Assembly: GCA_014523525.1 (NCBI GenBank)
Contig: JAATVL010000185.1
Coordinates: 1 to 5,863, forward strand
Reading direction: 5' to 3'
Source: Nitrososphaerales archaeon TH703
GTDB lineage: Archaea > Thermoproteota > Nitrososphaeria > Nitrososphaerales > Nitrososphaeraceae
Length of the DNA: 5,863 bases
Part shown: positions 1 through 5,539 of the stretch, piece after piece
Position numbering within the stretch: the stretch's first letter is position 1
Layout of the letters: every line of letters begins with the position of its first letter
Position numbers and translations under genes: made by a program
Notes under the pieces: generated by a model
Databases searched by the model: none
Seen by the model: the letters and a program-made list of their open reading frames with translations, nothing else
What the model was told of the DNA's origin: nothing

Positions 1-90
1 ATCCATGTTATGTTTGCTTTGAAGATATTTTACACATACTGATGTATCCAATCCACCAGAGAAAGCTAAAACAACTTTTTTGTTGGACAT
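1..90 (-). CDS. argG: Argininosuccinate synthase, N-terminal 30 codons (partial)
   Basis: This is the beginning of a minus-strand gene that runs off the left edge of the window. The reverse complement from the ATG at 90-88 reads [18 protein letters not shown] and then continues through [12 protein letters not shown]. The SGGLDTS sequence (residues 11-17) is the PP-loop that binds ATP in argininosuccinate synthases, and the preceding KVVLAF strand fits the same family. The enzyme joins citrulline and aspartate, using ATP, to make argininosuccinate in arginine biosynthesis; it is cytosolic. Other PP-loop ATPases share the SGG core, but the SGGLDTSV form at the extreme N-terminus is characteristic of ArgG. 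A TATA-like box sits about 31 bp upstream, so the transcript is probably leaderless or nearly so. The gene is divergent from the regulator that starts at 196, with 105 bp between the two start codons. Confidence 0.9.
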   Translation of the reverse strand, partial: MSNKKVVLAFSGGLDTSVCVKYLQSKHNMD

Positions 91-116
91 TACTAATGCA
101 ACCGATATAAGAATAG

Positions 117-125
117 ACTTATATT
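117..125 (-). promoter_or_regulatory. TATA-like box for argG
   Basis: On the minus strand this reads AATATAAGT, preceded by A-rich bases. It is centred about 31 bp upstream of the argG ATG, which fits an archaeal TATA box giving a leaderless or very short-leader transcript. The call rests on position and composition only; no transcription start was measured. Confidence 0.4.
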
Positions 126-195
126 TTTTGGTTAACGGTGAAAGTGGAATTCAAGAAATGAAAACTATTAAAACAGACTTGATCAATATCACTAT

Positions 196-1106
196 ATGCA
201 TTATGGGTATAATTTCGAAGAGGTAAAACAAAGGGTATTTTCTGCCTTATTTCAAAATTACGCCGGTCTGTCTGGAATTGAACTAGCATCTAAGACCAGA
301 ATAAACCGAATGACCCTAACTAAATATTTGAATCTAATGCTTACACAAGGATTAATTAGAAAAAAAAAATTGGAACAGTTAATGTATGGTATCTGGATAA
401 GGACGCTCCACACATTGAATTTCCACTAAATATTCACAATTTACAACAAAAATTTTTAGATTGTCTGGTTCAAGGAAATGAATCACAAGCAATAAGCATA
501 ATTTCAAATTTATTATTTTCAACGATATCAAAAGAGAGAATTCTATTTGATATTATATTACCAACTTTGAATATATTAAATGATATGTACGACAGAGGTA
601 AAATAAGTGAAAGTGAGAAATTATTAATTTCCACTACTGCTCTAGACCTTGTATTGATGACAAAATTCGTTTCTACAATAGATACTCCAAAGTTAAAAGC
701 CTATTCAATAATCGTTTCTGGATCAGAAGAGGCTACTTACCAAGCAAGGATCGCCTCTGTAATTTTGCATTTAATGGGGTGGAATTCATTGTATTTGGGA
801 AATGTTGAAAATAAAATAGATCCATTTTTTGATATTGACATACAGAGGCTTATTAGTAAGAAATTAAAAAATGTGAATGGACTATCTACAATCATGATAT
901 TCTCTTTTAATGCAAATACCCTGAAATTCCTGTCCAATACAATAAAAACATTAAAGAAGAAGATTGAAAATAATTTAAGAATAGCCATATATACGAACAA
1001 TGATCTGCTGCAGGTATCACAGCAACTGGAAGTTGATTATAGTACGACTGAATTGCCATCACTCATTGAATGGGCAAAAGAGGAATATCACAACTCCTTG
1101 ACTTAA
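196..1106 (+). CDS. Winged-helix regulator with degenerate B12-binding-like domain, frameshifted in an A10 run
   Basis: Two reading frames together make one protein. Frame A starts at ATG 196 and runs through a winged-helix DNA-binding region (residues about 8-58, with a recognition-helix-like segment NRMTLTKYLNLMLTQGLI), then stops at 427-429. Frame B is open from 360 to the TAA at 1104-1106. Its part from 369 begins IGTVNVWYLDKDAP, the natural second strand of the wing. Joining them in the A run at 360-369 gives 303 residues with 11 A, or 302 with 8 A. Residues about 80-160 are helical and resemble the helical cap of methyltransferase/CarH-type B12 proteins. Residues about 168-300 resemble the Rossmann-like B12-binding domain (YSIIVSG strand, later GWNSLYLG). 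At the place of the usual DxHxxG cobalamin motif the sequence is EEATYQ, so the axial histidine is absent. I infer a transcription regulator with a non-canonical or cobalamin-independent sensor. The in-frame upstream TAA at 169-171 and lack of other starts support ATG 196. It could be a pseudogene, a slippage-decoded gene, or a sequencing error. Confidence 0.72.
360..369 (+). other. A10 homopolymer where the regulator's reading frame breaks
   Basis: Ten consecutive A follow the Ile-Arg codons of the predicted wing. Reading straight through gives RKKKLEQLMYG and a stop at 427-429. Moving back one base within the run (-1) gives RKKKIGTVNVWYLDK and opens the remaining 245 codons. In the second frame a TAG at 357-359 lies just before the run, so the switch must happen inside it. 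A long A run permits RNA polymerase slippage and tRNA re-pairing on AAA AAA, and it is also a common place for indel errors in sequencing. Confidence 0.75.
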
Positions 1107-1243
1107 TTTGCTTACCGGTGAACCTTTGATCATTTATTAGATTCATGGGTGAGGATATGGAATCTACCTTCTAGTTTAGTTATTTGATATGCATTTTTCC
1201 GAGAAACATGTTGTAAATACTTGGATTCATGTTGTTTTCGGGA

Positions 1244-1317
1244 TGGGCCGAAAGGGATTTGAACCCTCGGCCTTTCGATTATCAGTCGAACGCTCCGCCA
1301 AGCTGAGCTATCGGCCC
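1244..1317 (-). tRNA. tRNA-Ile (anticodon GAU)
   Basis: The reverse complement folds as a complete cloverleaf of 74 nt. The acceptor stem is GGGCCGA with TCGGCCC. The D-arm is GCTC/GAGC with loop AGCTTGGCG. The anticodon stem is TTCGA/TCGAA with loop CTGATAA, giving anticodon GAT. The variable loop has five bases. The T-arm is GAGGG/CCCTT with loop TTCAAAT and one G-U pair. The discriminator base is A (1244). CCA is not encoded, since the next bases are TCC, as is common in archaea. There is no intron. It decodes AUC and AUU isoleucine codons. It stands alone, divergent from nadK, with about 97 bp between them. Confidence 0.96.
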
Positions 1318-1338
1318 ATAAAACGAAATAATTAGAGG

Positions 1339-1347
1339 ATATTTATT
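1339..1347 (-). promoter_or_regulatory. TATA-like box for tRNA-Ile
   Basis: On the minus strand this reads AATAAATAT, centred about 26 bp upstream of the first base of the tRNA. That is the expected archaeal TATA-box distance if transcription starts at or just before the mature 5' end. Inferred from position and composition only. Confidence 0.4.
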
Positions 1348-1379
1348 CGTGTGGATAACATAATAACGGATAAAAATGC

Positions 1380-1387
1380 ATTTAAGG
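1380..1387 (+). promoter_or_regulatory. TATA-like box for nadK-nob1
   Basis: The sequence ATTTAAGG is centred about 30 bp upstream of the GTG start at 1414. This fits a leaderless or short-leader transcript for the nadK-nob1 pair. A second AT-rich stretch, ATAAAAAT at 1370-1377, is a less well placed alternative. Confidence 0.35.
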
Positions 1388-1413
1388 CATGCTAGGAACT
1401 AACTTTTTAATTG

Positions 1414-2229
1414 GTGCTTCAGATCAATAGAGCTGCTATTATTACAAAAATCAAAAATACATTAGCAAAGGATGCTGCACGATATATCGCAAAATCTTTG
1501 GACGAAAAAAAGATCAAAGTATTCTCATTAGAACCTCTAGATGTCAATAATATTTATCAGGTTGAACCTGCAGAACTTATGAATACTGATCTTGATCTAG
1601 TTTTTGCAATAGGTGGAGATGGTACTACTCTTCGTGCATTTAGAATGGTAAGAAAGAGTACCCCAGTTTTCAGCCTAAACATTGGAGGAACCAGGGGGAT
1701 TTTGGCAGAAGCAAATACAAAAACCATTGAACAGCAGCTGCATGATATTTTCAATGAAAATTATTTTTATGATAAAAGATTAAGAATACAGGCACATGTT
1801 GATGGTAAAATGATCGGCGCTGCCCTAAATGATGTAGTTATAACAAGAACAAATCTGACCAAGACTCCTATATTTACTATTAACGTATTTGATTATCCAG
1901 TATCACAAAAAATGGACGGAGTAATAATCTCTACGCCAACAGGGTCAACCGGGCATGCTCTTTCATTGGGTGGACCTATAGTTCATGAAAATATGAATTG
2001 TGTTATGATATTACCTATTGCTCCAGTTAATAAAACACCACCATTAATTCTTGAACTTGAGGATATTGTTATCAGTTCGACTGACAGTTCCAAAATAATT
2101 ATTGATGGCCAACAAGTATTTGATTCCAGATCAAAAAATAATATCACAATTTCTAAATATCCATATGACGGAGTATTCCTACGAATTGGTAAAAGGGGAG
2201 TAAGACAGATTGAAAAACTTGGATTCTAA
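1414..2229 (+). CDS. nadK: NAD kinase
   Basis: This encodes a cytosolic ATP/polyphosphate-NAD kinase, which phosphorylates NAD to NADP. Numbering from the TTG at 1411, the family motifs appear in order. The GGDGTT loop is at 68-73, with the catalytic Asp at 70. NIGGTRGIL at 90-98 matches the usual NxGxxGFL region. LND at 139-141 is the NAD-contacting N-E/D pair. DGVIISTPTGST at 169-180 is followed by LSLGGPI at 184-190, LPIAPV at 201-206 and DGQ at 232-234. The length of 271-272 residues is normal for archaeal NAD kinases. A TAA lies at 1408-1410, so the start must be TTG 1411 or GTG 1414; I chose GTG as the commoner start. At the usual aromatic (Tyr) position in the TGSTxYSLS segment this protein has His (TGSTGHALS). 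The 3' end overlaps nob1 by 20 bp, indicating co-transcription and possibly coupled translation. Confidence 0.93.
   Translation: MLQINRAAIITKIKNTLAKDAARYIAKSLDEKKIKVFSLEPLDVNNIYQVEPAELMNTDLDLVFAIGGDGTTLRAFRMVRKSTPVFSLNIGGTRGILAEANTKTIEQQLHDIFNENYFYDKRLRIQAHVDGKMIGAALNDVVITRTNLTKTPIFTINVFDYPVSQKMDGVIISTPTGSTGHALSLGGPIVHENMNCVMILPIAPVNKTPPLILELEDIVISSTDSSKIIIDGQQVFDSRSKNNITISKYPYDGVFLRIGKRGVRQIEKLGF
2195..2200 (+). promoter_or_regulatory. Shine-Dalgarno-like GGGGAG before nob1
   Basis: GGGGAG, lying within the last codons of nadK, contains a GGAG core that can pair with the anti-SD of 16S rRNA. It ends nine bases before the TTG at 2210 and so favours that codon as the nob1 start over the in-frame TTG at 2219. 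Confidence 0.45.
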
Positions 2230-2743
2230 GACAGAATCGAAATTTGCGTTGGATGCAACAGCATTTTATCAAGGATTTCACTTGCATTCTAGCTGTACTT
2301 GTATTACTACAGGTTTGGTATTTGAAGAGATATCCCACATTCAAAACAAACTTTCAAGTTTGGAGAGTCTAGTATTAAGCAAGAGAATCATGATATTTGA
2401 GCCCACCAATAATATAGTAAAGTTGGTTAAAACTGTGGCAAAACAAACAGGCGAGACCAGACTTACTGACGCTGATATTTCAATTCTTGCCCTCGCGAAA
2501 GATTACAATGTAACGCTAGTTACCGATGACTTTGCACTCTGCAATTTAGCAAAAACTATGTCGATAGGATTACTCAATTTGGGAACAAAAGGCATTAGAG
2601 AGACAAGAAAATGGACCAAGTTTTGTGGTAGTTGTGGCAGGGGATATCCTTCAGCAATATCAGTTTGTTCAATTTGTGGTAACAAATTGCGTGTCCGATA
2701 TAAAAAACTTGTAGATACAAAGATTACCAAAAATCAAATTTAA
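2210..2743 (+). CDS. nob1: Nob1-type rRNA maturation endonuclease (PIN + zinc ribbon)
   Basis: This encodes a 177-residue protein with a PIN nuclease domain followed by a zinc ribbon, the architecture of archaeal Nob1. Nob1 makes the cut that matures the 3' end of small-subunit rRNA during 30S assembly. PIN acidic residues are visible: Asp15 (ALDATAF), Glu40 (VFEEI), Asp87/Asp89 (LTDADI) and Asp106/Asp107 (VTDDF). The zinc ribbon has FCGSCG (Cys139, Cys142) and VCSICG (Cys153, Cys156), and ends in the Nob1-like GNKLRVR. The GIRETRKWTKFCGSCG junction between the domains is also typical. All metal-binding positions are intact, so the protein should be active. The start is a TTG inside nadK (20-bp overlap) behind a GGAG; an in-frame TTG at 2219 is an alternative that loses three residues. 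The C-terminal tail after about residue 163 is lysine-rich, as in RNA-binding proteins. It converges on the TrmB gene with a 26-bp gap. Confidence 0.92.
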   Translation: MKNLDSKTESKFALDATAFYQGFHLHSSCTCITTGLVFEEISHIQNKLSSLESLVLSKRIMIFEPTNNIVKLVKTVAKQTGETRLTDADISILALAKDYNVTLVTDDFALCNLAKTMSIGLLNLGTKGIRETRKWTKFCGSCGRGYPSAISVCSICGNKLRVRYKKLVDTKITKNQI

Positions 2744-2769
2744 TCGATGAATACTATATCTAGTAATCT

Positions 2770-3960
2770 TTAATTTACATGAATCACGCTTGGATACAAA
2801 AGCTTTATGTAAATAGTATTTGCTTTCATTTCCCTGTGGTCATAAATGATTTTTGCATCATTTCCAAACTTCTTAATATAAGCCATAATAATTAATGCCC
2901 AAGGTACAGCTGACTTTTCTTTTGAATCAAAATGAAGCTGTAACATGTTGTTTTGGCTCTCGTATTTTAGATAACCTGAATAGCTTATTCTTAGAGCATA
3001 ATCTATGATACTTACAATTTCTTCAATACTTTTGCAATTTATCTCGTTGCCAAATTTTTCAATCTCATCGATGAGGTATGTATAATTATCATCGTGTTTG
3101 ATTGATAGCTCAAGTAAAATCTGTGAAAGTTCGTTTTCTACCATTTTGGATAAGGTTAATGCTTCTTTTGGAATTTTATTGGTCAGCATGCCGGGATTTA
3201 TTCTTAGAGCTTTCTTCCATTTTTCATCAAATAATTTGACATATGAAAAACCGAAAGGATCTGCAGTCAAAATCAACGAGGCTTTTCCATTAGTGCTATC
3301 GATACAAACAATTTTTTTGAAATCGAAAATTAATATATTCCCAGAAACATTATCCGACCTAATTTCTACTCCGTTTGGGAAAGTTACATCACTATCCTTG
3401 TAAATGGATTCGATTCCAAGTAGCATATTGATTTTTACTCCTTTCCTGGCGATCTCTGATAAAGAAGCTTTACATTGAAGAACTACTTTTCGTCCCCATG
3501 AATCTAGAATCAAATCTATGTTTGATTTGGCTGTTGAAATCAACTCTTCAATTTTTTGTACTACTACATTAGGCTCTAGAATTAAATATTTTTTTTCTTC
3601 ATACGATTTTTTGTCCTCTTCTCTCAATTTCTTTAGACTACTTAAAATGCTACGCATGCTCACCAATCTTCTTTCTTGCAATGTAATAATTTCTCCAAAT
3701 GCCTCGCTAGGCGGTGTAGCGGTTGCTATCATTGGTTTTTGACTTGAAATTGTAGAGAGTTTTTTTCTTTCTAATTTTTTTAGAGTTGTGTAAATCTTTG
3801 TTCTAGGAAGATTTGAATAGTAAGCTACCTCACTGGCTCCTAAAGTTCCTCTTGACACCAACGTTATGTATGCCATCGATTCATATTTTGATAGCCCAAA
3901 TTCTTCTAGATTCGCTACTAGTTCAAGATAATTTGGTATATCATTAGGACGTTTAATCAT
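2770..3960 (-). CDS. TrmB-family transcriptional regulator with unassigned C-terminal domain
   Basis: This encodes a 396-residue protein from ATG 3960; a GTG two codons upstream at 3966 would add two residues. Positions below count from the GTG. Residues 15-85 form a TrmB-type winged helix: LEEFGLSKYESMAYITLV, then SEVAYYSNLPRTKIYTTL containing the recognition helix. Residues 92-127 are a charged, probably coiled-coil dimerisation segment. Residues 128-255 resemble the PLD-like effector part found in TrmB proteins (LILEPNVVVQKIEELI, later FDFKKIVCIDST and FDEKWKKAL). This probably makes a DNA-binding repressor or activator that responds to a small ligand; the ligand cannot be told from sequence. 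Residues about 265-398 form an extra domain I do not recognise. It has a helical part, then alternating strands and a helix (MLQLHFDSK, VPWALIIMAYIKKFG, TIYIKLLYP). There are no membrane segments. The gene is divergent from cdvC across 325 bp and may control its own promoter there. Confidence 0.8.
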   Translation of the reverse strand: MIKRPNDIPNYLELVANLEEFGLSKYESMAYITLVSRGTLGASEVAYYSNLPRTKIYTTLKKLERKKLSTISSQKPMIATATPPSEAFGEIITLQERRLVSMRSILSSLKKLREEDKKSYEEKKYLILEPNVVVQKIEELISTAKSNIDLILDSWGRKVVLQCKASLSEIARKGVKINMLLGIESIYKDSDVTFPNGVEIRSDNVSGNILIFDFKKIVCIDSTNGKASLILTADPFGFSYVKLFDEKWKKALRINPGMLTNKIPKEALTLSKMVENELSQILLELSIKHDDNYTYLIDEIEKFGNEINCKSIEEIVSIIDYALRISYSGYLKYESQNNMLQLHFDSKEKSAVPWALIIMAYIKKFGNDAKIIYDHREMKANTIYIKLLYPSVIHVN

Positions 3961-4151
3961 ATGCACTTTTTTTTATATTTAGACGTAAATCAAGATGTCA
4001 ATTTGATTGGACAAAACAAAAAAAAATGTAAAGCTGGAAATGCATCATGTTATATTGTAGATGATATTTTCCTAGGCTTTCTCAGTAATCGATAGCTGGC
4101 TCCAATTTCAAAGTGATGAATTTATTATTCAAAGCAAGTTTCTACTACTGA

Positions 4152-4166
4152 CAAATTAGTAATTTG
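4152..4166. repeat. Perfect 15-bp palindrome, possible operator
   Basis: CAAATTAGTAATTTG has 7-bp perfectly complementary arms around one central base. It lies midway in the divergent region between the TrmB-family regulator and cdvC. Dimeric winged-helix regulators bind such sites, so it is an operator candidate. In AT-rich DNA an arm of this length also arises by chance about once in several kilobases. Confidence 0.35.
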
Positions 4167-4254
4167 AGACAACTACGATATATTTTTTTATTCTTTTGGA
4201 TAAAAGTATAATAATTTTTCCTACTCTTTGTTCAATTTATTTTGTTCCTTACAC

Positions 4255-4260
4255 AATATA
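4255..4260 (+). promoter_or_regulatory. TATA-like box for cdvC
   Basis: AATATA preceded by ACAC is centred about 34 bp upstream of the GTG at 4292 and 52 bp upstream of the ATG at 4310. It would place transcription start near 4283-4286, giving a very short leader to GTG or a leader of about 25 bases to ATG. Position-based inference only. Confidence 0.35.
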
Positions 4261-4291
4261 GATTCACAATGCAGTAATTCAAAGAAATGCT

Positions 4292-5539
4292 GTGAATTTT
4301 AATGAATATATGAGTTTAGCTCCACAGGAACTAGAGAATAGTGCCAGCAAGTATGCTGCTGAGGCAATTAGATTAGATTCGGAGGGTTCCAATGGGCAAG
4401 CAATAAGTGCCTATCAGAGAGCTGTTGAAGCATTAGTGAAGTTAGTACAAATCTATCCTGATTATAAATTGAATAAAATTTACATGGAACGAGCAAGTTC
4501 TTATCAAAATAGAATCAAAGCACTACAGATGTCAAATCCATTATACGATTCTGATACCATTAAGGCTGGACAATCTGATCAGAAACCAGCAAATCCCACT
4601 AATTCAATTCTAAACAACATGCAGTCAGCAAAGAAAAAGAATGAACCAAATGGAGGATATAATTTGGACTTTGAAGAGTTACTAATGACTGACAAACCAA
4701 AGGTATCTTGGAATGAAGTAATTGGCTTGGATGATGCAAAGAGGGCTATGAGAGAATCAATAGTTTATCCAACTATCAGGCCCGATTTACTGCCATTAGG
4801 CTGGGCGAGAGGGATTTTATTATTTGGACCGCCGGGTTGTGGAAAAACTTTACTCGCGGCAGCAGCAGCAGCGGAAATCGATGGTTATTTCATTAATGTC
4901 GATGCCGCTTCAATGATGAGTAAATGGCTCGGCGAGGCAGAAAAAAACGTTTCAAAATTATTTTCTATGGCTCGCAAGTTACATGATAATGAAGGTGTTC
5001 CTGTTCTTATTTTTGTAGATGAAATAGACTCACTGTTGGGTAATAGAAACAGTGAAGTCGGAGGTGAAGTTAGAGTCAAAAATCAATTCCTAACAGAAAT
5101 GGATGGGATAAATGGAAAATCGCGAGAATCAAAGTTGTATGTCATTGGTGCAACAAACAAACCATGGAGTTTGGAGGCAGGTTTTCTTAGGAGGTTTCAA
5201 AAAAGGATTTATGTCTCACTTCCAAACAGGCCTTCCAGATCCCACTTATTTGGTCAGTACACAAAAAGATTACAAATGGAGTCTTCATTGAAAATTGAGG
5301 ATCTTGCAAAATTAACAGACGGTTATAGCGGGAGCGATGTAAAGGATATATGTCAATCTGTTCAATTGCGTGTTGTAGATGAGTTATTCCAAAGTGGGAA
5401 GGGATTAGACAGTGACGCAAATACTAGAACTATAACTGAATCTGATTTTAAAGAAATTCTAAAAATGAGAAAACCAAGTGTAAGTATGTACATGATCCGG
5501 GCATACTTGAGATGGAGCGAGCAGTTTAAAGCACTTTAA
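4292..5539 (+). CDS. cdvC: CdvC, Vps4-like AAA+ ATPase of the archaeal ESCRT division machinery
   Basis: This encodes a 415-residue ATPase that, in its family, extracts and recycles ESCRT-III-like CdvB filaments at the division neck. Residues about 8-80 form an MIT domain of three helices (KYAAEAIRLDSEG, AISAYQRAVEALVKL, NRIKAL), which binds CdvB tails. Residues 82-125 are a polar flexible linker. The AAA+ core follows: Walker A GPPGCGKT at 179-186, pore-loop residues KW at 211-212, Walker B FVDEID at 241-246, sensor-1 GATNKP at 286-291, arginine-finger pair RR at 300-301, and GYSGSDV at 344-350. The C-terminal segment (RKPSVS near 393-398, then YLRWSEQF) matches the Vps4 C-terminal helix. 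All catalytic motifs are intact. The start is GTG 4292, the only start after the TAG at 4259; ATG 4310 (protein beginning MSLAPQELEN) is an equally reasonable alternative. No cdvA or cdvB is adjacent, consistent with scattered cdv genes in this phylum. Its TAA overlaps that of convergent ppa. Confidence 0.94.
   Translation: MNFNEYMSLAPQELENSASKYAAEAIRLDSEGSNGQAISAYQRAVEALVKLVQIYPDYKLNKIYMERASSYQNRIKALQMSNPLYDSDTIKAGQSDQKPANPTNSILNNMQSAKKKNEPNGGYNLDFEELLMTDKPKVSWNEVIGLDDAKRAMRESIVYPTIRPDLLPLGWARGILLFGPPGCGKTLLAAAAAAEIDGYFINVDAASMMSKWLGEAEKNVSKLFSMARKLHDNEGVPVLIFVDEIDSLLGNRNSEVGGEVRVKNQFLTEMDGINGKSRESKLYVIGATNKPWSLEAGFLRRFQKRIYVSLPNRPSRSHLFGQYTKRLQMESSLKIEDLAKLTDGYSGSDVKDICQSVQLRVVDELFQSGKGLDSDANTRTITESDFKEILKMRKPSVSMYMIRAYLRWSEQFKAL

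Larger units (their letters stand above)
3967..4291. other. Gene-free divergent region between the TrmB regulator and cdvC
   Basis: No reading frame of any credible length or RNA gene is visible in these 325 bp. The region is strongly AT-rich. On the minus strand AAATATAAAA lies only about 10-15 bp before the TrmB start, too close to be a standard TATA box for a start at 3960-3966. It contains a perfect 15-bp palindrome at 4152-4166 and an imperfect inverted repeat with ATCAT/ATGAT arms at 4044-4065. Two three-codon frames, ATGCAGTAA (4269) and ATGCTGTGA (4287), precede cdvC. Its length is larger than needed for two core promoters, so regulator binding here is plausible but inferred. Confidence 0.5.

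Noticed and set aside
158..226. A 22-codon frame starting at ATG 158 and overlapping the start of the regulator gene
   Set aside because: It is short, has no recognisable motif or ribosome binding site, and overlaps the better supported winged-helix frame.
737..1000. An 87-codon minus-strand frame inside the regulator gene
   Set aside because: It is rich in Phe/Ile/Leu because it is antisense to A-rich coding sequence; the plus-strand frame has domain-like features.
1107..1243. Possible small gene or RNA between the regulator and tRNA-Ile, including a short repeated GATTCATG
   Set aside because: No open frame with a plausible start and no stable hairpin could be seen; the 8-base repeat (1141 and 1224 regions) is too short to be meaningful in AT-rich DNA.
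2503..2730. Minus-strand frame antisense to nob1
   Set aside because: The plus-strand gene has clear PIN and zinc-ribbon motifs; the antisense frame has none.
3098..3403. 101-codon plus-strand frame inside the TrmB gene
   Set aside because: It is a shadow of the minus-strand regulator, whose domain pattern is continuous across this stretch.
3967..4291. CRISPR-like or mobile-element remnant in the long spacer
   Set aside because: No direct repeats, terminal inverted repeats or transposase fragments are visible; the sequence looks like an AT-rich divergent promoter region.
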